Shown: positions 17,550 through 26,057 of the stretch, one piece after another
Position numbering within the stretch: the stretch's first letter is position 1
Layout: each line of letters opens with the position of its first letter
Source: CBDBJR01 sp965206445
GTDB taxonomy: Bacteria > Pseudomonadota > Gammaproteobacteria > Arenicellales > Poriferihabitantaceae
Assembly (NCBI GenBank): GCA_965206445.1
Contig: CBDBJR010000002.1
Location: 1,736,001 to 1,800,000 of the forward strand
Length of the DNA: 64,000 bases
Direction of reading: 5' to 3'
Program-made: the position numbers and the translations under genes
The notes under the pieces: model-generated
What the model was told of the DNA's origin: nothing
Database searches by the model: none
The model's input: only the letters and a program-made list of their open reading frames with translations

Positions 17550-17584
17550 TTGCCGTGGCTATCGCCGCGGCAATCCAATTTTAT
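17550..17584 (+). terminator. Rho-independent terminator after msrAB
   Basis: A 10-bp stem TTGCCGTGGC/GCCGCGGCAA with one G-T wobble and a 4-nt loop, followed by the T-rich stretch AATTTTAT. It lies just after the msrAB stop and ends about 20 bp before the next gene's start, so it should separate the two transcripts, or attenuate read-through into the glutamate-synthase-like gene. Confidence 0.65.
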
Positions 17585-17606
17585 CCTTACGGAGTGAATT
17601 CATACC

Positions 17607-19112
17607 ATGATGGCAGAAGCATTGGAAGCGGCCCAACCCTGGCTGACGGTAGCATCCGACCTTTTTCTTGCGGTTGCCTTGCTAATCATTTTGTTTATCG
17701 TGGTCGTATTTATTCACGATGTCGTACAGACCCGTGATGCGGTACTGCGAAACTACCCGGTCATCGGCCATTTTCGTTATATCTTCTCGACGCTCGGGGA
17801 GTTCTTTCGGCAGTACTTTTTCGCGATGGATCGGGAAGAAATGCCGTTCAATCGTGCCGAGCGCGACTGGATTGATCGGGCGATAAAAAACAAGGATAAC
17901 ACCATCGCGTTCGGTTCGACCAAAAGCCTGGAGCCGGTCGGCACGATGATATTTGAAAGCTGCCCGTTTCCGACTCTGGACGAAGAAGCCGTTAAGCCCA
18001 GCGCGGTGACGATTGGCGGCGGGTATTGTGAAAAGCCGTATACCACCGACTCTATCATCAATATTTCGGCGATGAGCTATGGCGCTATTTCGCATCTGGC
18101 GGTGCGCGCATTGTCGAATGGCGCGCGCATGGCCGGCTGCTGGTACAACACCGGTGAAGGCGGGCTGTCGTCCTATCATCTCGAGGGCAATGCCGACCTG
18201 GTATTTCAAATGGGTACGGCAAAGTATGGCGTGCGCAATCCGGATGGCAGCTTTAGCCCGGAAAAAATGCGGGAAGTGGCGGCGCACGAGCAGGTGAAAA
18301 TGATTGAAATCAAGATGTCGCAGGGGGCAAAGCCCGGTAAAGGCGGGATTTTGCCGGGCAACAAGGTGACCGCTGAAATTGCTGCGATACGCGGTATTGA
18401 AGTGGGTCAGAGCTCGATCTCCCCCAATCGTCATCTGGAGATTAACAGCTCAGTGGAGTTGCTTGATTTTATCCATCGGGTGCGCTCGGTGGCCGGCAAA
18501 CCGACCGGCTTCAAGACGGTTATTGGCGCGCCCGGCTGGCTGAATACATTGTTTGAAGAAATCAACCGTCGCGGCATTGAGAGCGCACCGGATTTTATTA
18601 CCATCGATAGCAGTGACGGCGGCACCGGCGCGGCGCCGATGACGTTGATGGACAATGTGGGCTTGCCGTTGAAAGAGTCACTGCCGGTGGTTATCGATTT
18701 ACTCCATCAACACGGTCTGCGTGAGCGCATAAAAATTATCGCCTCCGGTAAGCTGCTCACACCGGTCGGCGTTGCCTGGGCTTTGTGCACCGGCGCGGAC
18801 TTTATCACCTCTGCGCGCGGTTTCATGTTTGCGCTTGGCTGTATTCAGTCGCTCAAATGCAATAAAAATACCTGCCCGACCGGGATTACGACGCATAACA
18901 AGCGATTGCAAAAAGGCCTAAACCCGGAAGACAAGGCGGTCAAGGTGGCGAATTACGTCAAGAATATGAACCACGCGGTCGAGATCATCGCGCATTCCTG
19001 CGGGGTAAAAGAACCGCGTGAACTGAAGCGCAAACACGTCCGCCTGGTACAAAGCAGCGGCAAATCGGTCAGAATGAGTGAGCTGTATCCGCCGCTGCAG
19101 GCCGCCGGTTGA
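17607..19112 (+). CDS. membrane-anchored FMN/Fe-S glutamate synthase-family protein
   Basis: A 501-residue protein with the FMN-binding synthase domain of the large glutamate synthase subunit but no glutaminase domain. Residues about 18-38 form a membrane anchor. The barrel shows INISAMSYGAIS, GKGGILPGNKV, SSDGGTGAAPM and GADFITSARGFMFALGC. Cysteines spaced C-x5-C-x4-C (in CIQSLKCNKNTC) match the 3Fe-4S cluster pattern of GltB. The family is widespread and poorly characterised; related domains occur in archaeal-type glutamate synthases and in N-methylglutamate synthase. An ATG 12 bases after GGAG is used as the start. It lies right after msrAB, and without partner subunits nearby its reaction cannot be assigned. 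Confidence 0.88.
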   Translation: MMAEALEAAQPWLTVASDLFLAVALLIILFIVVVFIHDVVQTRDAVLRNYPVIGHFRYIFSTLGEFFRQYFFAMDREEMPFNRAERDWIDRAIKNKDNTIAFGSTKSLEPVGTMIFESCPFPTLDEEAVKPSAVTIGGGYCEKPYTTDSIINISAMSYGAISHLAVRALSNGARMAGCWYNTGEGGLSSYHLEGNADLVFQMGTAKYGVRNPDGSFSPEKMREVAAHEQVKMIEIKMSQGAKPGKGGILPGNKVTAEIAAIRGIEVGQSSISPNRHLEINSSVELLDFIHRVRSVAGKPTGFKTVIGAPGWLNTLFEEINRRGIESAPDFITIDSSDGGTGAAPMTLMDNVGLPLKESLPVVIDLLHQHGLRERIKIIASGKLLTPVGVAWALCTGADFITSARGFMFALGCIQSLKCNKNTCPTGITTHNKRLQKGLNPEDKAVKVANYVKNMNHAVEIIAHSCGVKEPRELKRKHVRLVQSSGKSVRMSELYPPLQAAG

Positions 19113-19123
19113 GCGCGTGACGG

Positions 19124-19951
19124 TTAGCCTGACTGCACTCCCGCGCCGATGATTCGCCCTGCCGCCTGACGTTGGCGCAGCGCTTCAAACAAGATGACGC
19201 CGGTGGCCACCGAGGCATTTAAACTGCTCAGCCGGCCCTGCATCGGGATGCTGCCGAGTTGATCGCAGTGCTGTTGTGTGCGCGGCCTTAACCCCCGGCC
19301 CTCGGCGCCGATGACGATGCCGGTGGCGACCGTCAGGTCGAGTTGATAAATGGTTTTTTCCGCCGCTTCTGAGGCGCCGGTTATCCACACCCCCAGCTGC
19401 TGCAATTTTTGTATGCATTGCACCAGGTTGACAATCTGAACCACCGGCACCCGCTCGGCCGCGCCGGCGGCGACCTTGCTGACCGTTTGATTGACCTGGC
19501 AGCAGCCGTCTTTGGGCAGGATGACGGCACTAACGCCGGCGCCTTCGGCACTGCGCAGGCAGGCGCCCAGATTGTGCGGGTCCTGTATGCGGTCAAGCAG
19601 CAGCAGCAGAGGCGGCGACTCGGCCTGTAAGACCAGCTGCCATAATTGTTCAGGCTGCCGATATCGATACACACCTGAGCGGGCGGCTACGCCTTGATGC
19701 CGCGCGTTTAGCGTCAACTCATCCAGCGTTTGTCGCCGACAGCGGATGAGGTTTATGTGATGCGCCGCCGCCAGATCAATGATTTCCTGCAAGCGGGCGC
19801 TGTGGCGTGTTTGATCGACATACAGCTCAAATGTATGCGCCGGTTGGTCGGTTGAATCCAAAAGCTCCACGTAGCGCACTAACGCCGCCTGTACTGCATG
19901 CAGGCCACAGCTGATGGCGACCGGTTTCTTGTGCCTGGCCGGATTCGCCAT
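19124..19951 (-). CDS. rlmB: 23S rRNA (guanosine-2'-O-)-methyltransferase RlmB
   Basis: A SpoU-family (SPOUT) RNA 2'-O-methyltransferase of 275 residues that modifies G2251 in the ribosomal P loop of 23S rRNA. The three trefoil-knot motifs are clear: LLDRIQDPHNLGACLRSAEG, IVIGAEGRGL and MQGRLSSLNASVATGVILFE. The N-terminal substrate-binding domain covers about residues 10-95. It follows the RNase gene by 5 bp on the same strand, the rnr-rlmB pairing known from E. coli, and converges with the glutamate-synthase-like gene. Confidence 0.95.
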   Translation of the reverse strand: MANPARHKKPVAISCGLHAVQAALVRYVELLDSTDQPAHTFELYVDQTRHSARLQEIIDLAAAHHINLIRCRRQTLDELTLNARHQGVAARSGVYRYRQPEQLWQLVLQAESPPLLLLLDRIQDPHNLGACLRSAEGAGVSAVILPKDGCCQVNQTVSKVAAGAAERVPVVQIVNLVQCIQKLQQLGVWITGASEAAEKTIYQLDLTVATGIVIGAEGRGLRPRTQQHCDQLGSIPMQGRLSSLNASVATGVILFEALRQRQAAGRIIGAGVQSG

Positions 19952-19956
19952 GCCGC

Positions 19957-21624
19957 TTATCGGCGTTTGGGTTTTGTCTGCTTGTGGCCATGCCGCCTGT
20001 CGTCCCTGGAGCGGTTATAAATCGACGGCGATTTTTTGCCGGGCCGCCCTGCCCTGCCGGACGTTTTCGGCTGCGACGCCGGCACAAAGCTTATTTTCGA
20101 CTGCTCGGGGTCAACACTCTTCACCCTGACTTGCAGCAGGTCTCCAAGGCGATAACGCTGGCCGCTTCGTCGGCCTGACAATAGCAATTCATGCGGGTCA
20201 AAGTGAAAATACTCGTCCCCCAGCTCGCTTACATGCACCAGGCCATCTACCAATATGTCTTGCAGCGTGACAAACAGACCGAATTCCCGCACCCCGGAAA
20301 TTCTTGCGTCGAAAGTCTGGCCGAGTTTGCCCTGCATGAATTCGGCCTTTAGCATCGCGGTCACACTCCAGGTGGCCTCATTGGCGCGGCGCTCCGTGAG
20401 ATTGCAATGGGCCGCCGCCTTGTTCAGGGCATCCGCCGCCGCCCAATGCGGTGGGTTTGACGCATTATCAGGATGCAGAGTCGAACGGATCAGCCGATGG
20501 GCAATTAAATCGGGATAACGTCGGATGGGTGAGGTGAAATGCGTATAGAACGGCAGCGACAAGGCAAAATGTCCGTCAGGCTGGCAGGCATACTCCGCCT
20601 GGCCGAGGCTGCGCAGCAATATGGCCTGGAGCAGTTCAAAACGCCCATCTTCGGCGCCGCGCTGTTTTGCCAGCAGCGCAGAGTAATCGGCTGCCCGGGG
20701 CGCATCGCCCCCGGCCAGGCGCAAATCCAGGCTGCTTAAAATCCGCCGGATATCGGCCAGCGAATCCACATTGGGGCCGGCATGATTGCGATATATTGCC
20801 CGGCTGGAAAAATGGCGCTGCAAGAATTTCCCGGCACAGACGTTGGCCGTCAGCATACATTCTTCGATCAAGCGGGTAGCAGGGCCGCGCGGTTTGGCCG
20901 TAATCTGTTCAATGCGATGATTGTGGTCGAACCGAAGCTGCGGTTCAGGAAACTCAAACTCGATGGCGCCGGCGGCCACGCGCTGCCGATACAGCAGCTG
21001 GCTGAGTTGATGCAAGCCGTGTATCCGGGTTGTCAGCTCGGGTGTCAGTGGCGGCTGAACTGCGCTTGTGTCGCTACTGCGCTGCTCGATGATTTGATCG
21101 ACACCGGTATAGGTCAAGCGCGCATGGGAGTGCATGATGGCGGTGTAAAACCGATAGCTGCTCACCGCTCCCTGATGATCCAAATCGACTTCGCAGGCAA
21201 CACAATATCGATCTTCTCCGGGGTTTAATGAGCATACCCCATTGGAAATTTCTTCGGGCAGCATCGGAATAACCCGGTAAGGGAAATATACCGAATTGCC
21301 GCGCTCCAACGCGGCGGCATCAAGCGCGCCACCGGCGCGGATATAGTGGCCAACATCGGCAACGGCCACGACCAAACGCCATCCTGATGCCATCGGTTCG
21401 CAATACACCGCATCATCAAAATCCCTGGCATCTTCATCGTCGATCGTCACCAGCGGCAGGGAGCGAATATCACGTCGGCTGCCGGGTTGCTCGTGCTGTG
21501 GGCTAAAGCCGCCTGCTGTCAGGCCTTTTAGCTCTGCAAGGGCCGCGTCCGGCCAGGCAGTCGGCAACTCATATTTCTGGATCGCCTGATCAACCGCCGT
21601 ATCTTTAATCGAAAAATCGTTCAT
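19957..21624 (-). CDS. rnr: RNase II/R-family exoribonuclease, short form without N-terminal cold-shock domains
   Basis: A processive 3'-5' exoribonuclease of 555 residues. The RNB catalytic domain starts by about residue 55, with the acidic metal site in DDEDARDFDDAVYC, and continues to about 400. An S1 RNA-binding domain (about 440-525) and a basic tail (GRPGKKSPS..KQTKPKRR) follow. RNase R proteins are usually around 800 residues with helix-turn-helix and two cold-shock domains before RNB; none are encoded here. An in-frame TGA lies about 75 bp upstream of the ATG and I saw no cold-shock motif in the 540 bp beyond. Synteny with rlmB supports rnr. A natural short form or an N-terminal truncation are both possible. 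Confidence 0.88.
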   Translation of the reverse strand: MNDFSIKDTAVDQAIQKYELPTAWPDAALAELKGLTAGGFSPQHEQPGSRRDIRSLPLVTIDDEDARDFDDAVYCEPMASGWRLVVAVADVGHYIRAGGALDAAALERGNSVYFPYRVIPMLPEEISNGVCSLNPGEDRYCVACEVDLDHQGAVSSYRFYTAIMHSHARLTYTGVDQIIEQRSSDTSAVQPPLTPELTTRIHGLHQLSQLLYRQRVAAGAIEFEFPEPQLRFDHNHRIEQITAKPRGPATRLIEECMLTANVCAGKFLQRHFSSRAIYRNHAGPNVDSLADIRRILSSLDLRLAGGDAPRAADYSALLAKQRGAEDGRFELLQAILLRSLGQAEYACQPDGHFALSLPFYTHFTSPIRRYPDLIAHRLIRSTLHPDNASNPPHWAAADALNKAAAHCNLTERRANEATWSVTAMLKAEFMQGKLGQTFDARISGVREFGLFVTLQDILVDGLVHVSELGDEYFHFDPHELLLSGRRSGQRYRLGDLLQVRVKSVDPEQSKISFVPASQPKTSGRAGRPGKKSPSIYNRSRDDRRHGHKQTKPKRR

Positions 21625-22168
21625 TGTCTTGATGGCTTTGCCACTGGCATCGGCGGGTCGGAGCGCGTAATCAATAGTCGATACAGGTGCAATATTTCAA
21701 TAAAAAAAAACGGCAGCCCGAATAATGAGGGTTCGGACAATGAGGGCGGATGGTTTTGGCCCTGATCAGCCATCGGATAATAGTGCTGTTGTGCGTGTCA
21801 GGGACTGCAACCCAGGCCACGTTCGATAAGGCACTCGGCTGCGGCTGCTAACGTGACAGAGATTACAACCGGGCATCACTGTATGTGATGAGGGATGGCT
21901 TGTTGTCCGGGATATGACTTTACACACCCCGGGGGTATATAGCCGACAATAAGCGGCATACGCGCATTGGCTTATGGGGTGAAATCAAGTCGTTATGCGG
22001 CCGAATGCAATGGTTGCCAATACAAAAATTAACACGCTGTATTGTGGCATTTCGCACTGAATGCCCTGTGTTTATCTGCATAGAAACAGACAAATGCCAT
22101 TCAAACTGAGCGGCTCGGCGTCACCCGCCACCCGGCTTGAACGGCATTTGGAGAACCCCTACCCTACA
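21625..22168. other. 544-bp intergenic region between the short rnr and the LysM gene
   Basis: No plausible coding frame on either strand. It contains an A9 run near 21702, a small dyad CATCAC-TGTAT-GTGATG near 21874, and a large inverted repeat at 22091-22150. The promoter of the leftward rnr-rlmB pair should be here. I did not find remnants of the missing RNase R domains by eye. Confidence 0.5.
22091..22150. repeat. imperfect inverted repeat, 14-bp arms
   Basis: Arms CAAATGCCATTCAA and TTGAACGGCATTTG match at 13 of 14 positions and flank a GC-rich 32-nt loop that can itself fold (GGCG..CGCC). It begins about 20 bp after the LysM gene stop, which itself lies in a small CCCCT/AGGGG stem. Together they could form a terminator region for the LysM gene, or a REP-like element. 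No long T run follows. Confidence 0.5.
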
Positions 22169-22648
22169 TCAAGGGGCATTTTGCAAATAGACTTTATCTG
22201 ACGGTTCAATTGGCCCCACTGACCATGCGCCCCGTGTTTTCGCATGCTGAACGGCATAATCAATCTGGCTTCTCGATACATCTCGAGGAATCGTCAGCAC
22301 CTGGCCAGGGTAGATTAAGTCGGCATCTTTGATCTGGCTGGCGTTGGCTTTATAGATAAGCGGCCATTTTTCCGGCAAGGCATAGATATCTTCCTTATCG
22401 GCAATCGCCCACAGATTATTACCCGGAACAACCGTCCAACTCGTCAAAGCCGGATCCGCAACCGGCTCCGGAGCAGCAACCACAGCAGAAGCGGGGGTTA
22501 CCGGATCCGCCACCACCGCCGGTGTTGCAGGAACACTGGCCGCTGTTGGCGCGTTTTTAGCGCTGATACAGCCGGTAGTGAATACGGCGACAACCAAAAC
22601 TGATAACAACTTCAGCATTGATATCAAGCAGTTACTTTTAATAGGCAT
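22169..22648 (-). CDS. LysM-domain lipoprotein
   Basis: A 159-residue protein with a lipoprotein signal: hydrophobic stretch about 11-24 and lipobox FTTGC with the lipidated Cys at residue 27. An Ala/Pro/Val-rich linker follows, then one LysM domain (about 70-122, including GNNLWAIADKEDIY and YPGQVLTIP). LysM domains bind peptidoglycan, so this should be an envelope protein tethered to a membrane and to the cell wall. The ATG at 22648 is favoured by a near-perfect Shine-Dalgarno GGAGGTGAT seven bases upstream. No catalytic domain is present, so it is probably structural or part of an envelope complex. Confidence 0.88.
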   Translation of the reverse strand: MPIKSNCLISMLKLLSVLVVAVFTTGCISAKNAPTAASVPATPAVVADPVTPASAVVAAPEPVADPALTSWTVVPGNNLWAIADKEDIYALPEKWPLIYKANASQIKDADLIYPGQVLTIPRDVSRSQIDYAVQHAKTRGAWSVGPIEPSDKVYLQNAP

Positions 22649-22786
22649 CTCTAAATCACCTCCATATATTTTTCTGTTAAATCGCGATTAAAATATTAGC
22701 CTGAATCGACCCTGATCACCGACCATACACAGCGACATTATCACCGTGTGTGGCGTTATAACATTGTTTATTCGCCTACTGCAAGC

Positions 22787-22811
22787 GCTATTGTAACCGA
22801 ATTACAATAGC
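22787..22811. repeat. perfect 10-bp inverted repeat between gabD and the LysM gene
   Basis: GCTATTGTAA and TTACAATAGC flank a 5-nt loop. It lies 34 bp after the end of gabD and about 140 bp upstream of the LysM start. There is no T run on either strand, so it could be a protein-binding dyad or a terminator stem for gabD. Confidence 0.55.
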
Positions 22812-22844
22812 CAGGTAGATTATGCCGCCACCCGCAACAGCGAT

Positions 22845-24299
22845 TTATGCGACCCCGCCGATGCACAGGTATTTCATCTCCAGGTATTCGTCAATGCCGT
22901 GGGCCGAGCCTTCACGCCCAATGCCGGACTGTTTGATACCGCCAAATGGCGCAACCTCGTTCGAAATAATCCCGGTATTGATGCCCACTATGCCATATTC
23001 AAGCGCTTCCGCAACCCGCCACACCCGGGCCAGATCGCGGCTATAAAAATACGCAGCGAGGCCGAATTCGGTGTCATTGGCCTGTTGAATCACCGAGGCT
23101 TCGTCATCAAACTGAAATAACGGCGCCAACGGCCCGAAAGTCTCCTCGGTCGCTACTTTCATACGACTATGGATGCCGGTGAGCACGGTCGGCTGGAAAA
23201 AGGTTCCGCCTAGCCGGTGCCGCTCGCCGCCGGTCAAAATACGGGCGCCCTGGGCTATCGCATCGGCAATGTGCTCTTCGGTTTTTTCAACTGCGGCCAT
23301 ATCGATCAGCGGCCCTTGAGTCGAGTCGGCCTCCAGCCCCGAACCCACCTGCATTTTGGCCACGGCCGCCGATAATTTTTCTGCAAACGCGTCATAAATC
23401 CGGGAATGGATATAGAGACGATTGCTGCACACACAGGTCTGGCCCGCATTGCGGTATTTCGAGGCGATTGCACCGTCAACGGCGGCGTCTAAATCCGCAT
23501 CCTCAAACACGATAAACGGCGCATTGCCACCCAGCTCCAACGCCACTTTGATGATCGAATCGGCACACTGACGCATCAGCAGGCGGCCGATTTCGGTGGA
23601 GCCGGTAAAACTCAGATGCCGCACCGCCGGATTTGAGGTCATCTCCGCGCCGATGTTTTTAGCCGAACCGGTGACGACGCTCATCACGCCGGGGGGCAGC
23701 CCGGCCTGCTCTGCCAGCTCGCACAATGCCAACGCGGACAGCGGCGTCTGCGTGGCGGGTTTAACCACCATGCTACAGCCGGCGGCGAGCGCCGGGGCTA
23801 CTTTTCGAGTAATCATCGCCGAGGGGAAATTCCACGGCGTGATGGCAACGCAAACCCCAACCGGCTGCTTGAGCACGAGCAGGCGCTTGTCTGCCTGATG
23901 CTGCGGGATGATTTCGCCGTTGACTCTTTTTGCCTGCTCTGAAAACCACTCGAGAAATGATGCGGCATAGGCAATTTCACCTTGCGCCTCGGCCAGCGGC
24001 TTGCCCTGCTCCAGCGTCATCAGGAGAGCGAGATCCTCCCGGTTTTCCAGCATCAACCGATACCAGCGGTGCAAAATTGCCGCCCGCTCCCTGGCCAGCA
24101 TGGCGCGCCATGAAATTTGCGCGCTGGCGGCGGCTTCGATCGCACGCCGGGTTTCTTCGGCGCCCATTACCGGCACCTGTGCGATCACCGCTCCATCCGC
24201 CGGGTTGGTCACCGCAACGGTGCCACCATCATTCGCATCCTGCCACTGCCCGTTGATATAGCATTGTTGGCGAAAGAGAGATTTATTGCTTAGCTCCAT
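22845..24299 (-). CDS. gabD: NAD(P)-dependent succinate-semialdehyde dehydrogenase
   Basis: A 484-residue aldehyde dehydrogenase oxidising succinate semialdehyde to succinate, the end of the GABA shunt. The catalytic Glu is in LELGGNAPFIVF and the catalytic Cys in GQTCVCSNR, with the second Cys two residues later typical of GabD. The C-terminal signature NTGIISNEVAPFGGIKQSG is diagnostic of the GabD subgroup. No gabT or GABA transporter is adjacent. It sits upstream of the LysM gene on the same strand and downstream of purA, apparently as a single unit. Confidence 0.92.
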   Translation of the reverse strand: MELSNKSLFRQQCYINGQWQDANDGGTVAVTNPADGAVIAQVPVMGAEETRRAIEAAASAQISWRAMLARERAAILHRWYRLMLENREDLALLMTLEQGKPLAEAQGEIAYAASFLEWFSEQAKRVNGEIIPQHQADKRLLVLKQPVGVCVAITPWNFPSAMITRKVAPALAAGCSMVVKPATQTPLSALALCELAEQAGLPPGVMSVVTGSAKNIGAEMTSNPAVRHLSFTGSTEIGRLLMRQCADSIIKVALELGGNAPFIVFEDADLDAAVDGAIASKYRNAGQTCVCSNRLYIHSRIYDAFAEKLSAAVAKMQVGSGLEADSTQGPLIDMAAVEKTEEHIADAIAQGARILTGGERHRLGGTFFQPTVLTGIHSRMKVATEETFGPLAPLFQFDDEASVIQQANDTEFGLAAYFYSRDLARVWRVAEALEYGIVGINTGIISNEVAPFGGIKQSGIGREGSAHGIDEYLEMKYLCIGGVA

Positions 24300-24357
24300 A
24301 ACTGTCTATGCCGATATAAAAAGTTGAGATGCAGGGTTGCCGACCGACATGAGCATA

Positions 24358-25659
24358 TCACACCGAGGCCGCGAATGGGTGGCGCAAAATGATCGTGTCG
24401 TCACGCTCCGGACTGGTGGAAATCAGATCCACAGGCAACTCCGTCAGCTCCGACAGGTACTCGAGATACCGTTTCGCATTCGGCGGCAGTTGGTCGTACT
24501 CGCGTATACCGACAGTAGATTCATGCCAGCCCGGCAGTGATTCATAAATCGGCTCGCATTCCGCCATCGCATCGGCGCCGTAGGGCGAGAGTGCTATTTC
24601 CGTATTCCGATAGCGATATCGGACACACACTTTTATCTCACTCAGGCCGTCGAATACGTCGATCTTGGTGACGCACAAAGCGCTCAAGCCGCAAACTTGT
24701 GCAGCGCGGCGCAAGGTCGGTATGTCCAGCCATCCGCATCGACGAGGGCGGCCGGTGGTCGCGCCAAATTCATGTCCGCGCTTGCCCAATAACGCGCCGG
24801 TATCATCAAACAATTCCGTAGGGAAAGGGCCGGTTCCGATTCGCGTCGTATAGACTTTGGTCACCCCCAAAACCCGGTTGATCGTGAGCGGCCCGACACC
24901 ACTGCCGGTCGCAGCGGCAGCCGCGGTGGTGTTGGAAGACGTGACGAACGGGTAGGTGCCATGATCGACGTCCAGCAAGGCGCCCTGGGCGCCTTCAAAC
25001 AGGATGGATTGATTGTTTCGGCTTAACTGGTGCAGTTCCAGCGACACATCGGCAAACAACTCCCGCAGCAGCTCCGCATACTCCAATCCTTCATGCAGAC
25101 AGGATTGAAAATCAACCGCCTCGACCCGGAAGTACCGGGTCAAAACGTGATTCTGGTAGTCTAAAAGGTCGCGCAGTTTATCGGCAAATCTGTCGGGGGC
25201 GAGCAGGTCGGAAATACGGATGCCGCGGCGAGCCACTTTATCCTCGTAACACGGCCCAATTCCCCGCCCGGTGGTGCCTATCGCCGCCGCACCACGGGAC
25301 TTTTCCAACGCCAGGTCCAAAGCAATGTGATGCGGCAGCAGCAGCGGACAGGCCAGGCTGACCCGCAGACGATCGCGAATCGATACCCCCATCTGCTCAA
25401 GCTGGGTAATTTCTCGATGCAGTTGCGGCAGATTAACCACCACGCCGTTGCCGAGAAAACAGGCGACGCCTGCGCGCATCGCGCCGGATGGCACCAGATG
25501 AAGCACGGTTTTGACGCCGTCAATCATCAGGGTATGACCGGCGTTGTGCCCACCTTGAAATCGCACCACTGCGCTGGCTTTTTCAGTCAGTAGATCGGCT
25601 ATTTTACCTTTGCCCTCATCGCCCCATTGCATACCGATGAGCACCACACTGTTTGACAT
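24358..25659 (-). CDS. purA: adenylosuccinate synthetase
   Basis: It joins IMP and aspartate using GTP, the first committed step to AMP. The 433-residue length is normal. The N-terminal GTP-binding loop is GMQWGDEGKGKIADLL, with the catalytic Asp in WGDEG and His in GGHNAGHT. Further signatures are GTTGRGIGPCYEDK and FEGAQGALLDVDHGTYPFVTS. It is the last gene of the conserved hflK-hflC-yjeT-purA run on the minus strand, about 130 bp after the DUF2065 gene. Confidence 0.97.
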   Translation of the reverse strand: MSNSVVLIGMQWGDEGKGKIADLLTEKASAVVRFQGGHNAGHTLMIDGVKTVLHLVPSGAMRAGVACFLGNGVVVNLPQLHREITQLEQMGVSIRDRLRVSLACPLLLPHHIALDLALEKSRGAAAIGTTGRGIGPCYEDKVARRGIRISDLLAPDRFADKLRDLLDYQNHVLTRYFRVEAVDFQSCLHEGLEYAELLRELFADVSLELHQLSRNNQSILFEGAQGALLDVDHGTYPFVTSSNTTAAAAATGSGVGPLTINRVLGVTKVYTTRIGTGPFPTELFDDTGALLGKRGHEFGATTGRPRRCGWLDIPTLRRAAQVCGLSALCVTKIDVFDGLSEIKVCVRYRYRNTEIALSPYGADAMAECEPIYESLPGWHESTVGIREYDQLPPNAKRYLEYLSELTELPVDLISTSPERDDTIILRHPFAASV

Positions 25660-25787
25660 GGTCGGATTGTTTGATTACGGCTTTGGTTGGGGGCGCACTG
25701 CGACGCCCGGCAGTCGCTGCACGGACACTGACCCGGCGTGTGATTCGAATAGGAACTTCAGCGCATCAGCGTGATGCATCGAGTCGG

Positions 25788-25976
25788 CTATCGAACCCAA
25801 TACAGCAGTATCACCCCGGCAGCGATACTGCTGATACCGAAAATATGCAGCTTCTTATCGGATAGTTGCAGCATGTTGTTAAGAGCCTGTCTGAACTTTT
25901 GCGGGCTGGCAAACGGCAGCAGCCCCTCCAGAATCAAATACAACGCGAACGCACTAAACAAATCCTGCCAAGCCAT
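25788..25976 (-). CDS. yjeT: DUF2065 small membrane protein (YjeT family)
   Basis: A 62-residue protein with two hydrophobic segments (about 2-21 and 43-61) and the family pattern EGLLPFASPQKFRQALNNML between them. It sits between hflC and purA exactly as yjeT does in E. coli, which supports both identity and start. The function is unknown; its location suggests a minor role around the HflKC complex. Confidence 0.85.
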   Translation of the reverse strand: MAWQDLFSAFALYLILEGLLPFASPQKFRQALNNMLQLSDKKLHIFGISSIAAGVILLYWVR

Positions 25977-26057
25977 CTGGAAATCCCAGCAAAAGGAAAC
26001 AGGTAAAAAATGACAAACAGGGATTACGGGTGACTGCGGGCCAGGCTACCGGAGAGA

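Noticed and set aside
21625..22168. Missing cold-shock domains of RNase R in another frame (frameshift)
   Set aside because: The upstream sequence has no cold-shock-like motif by eye and looks intergenic, so I did not call a frameshift.
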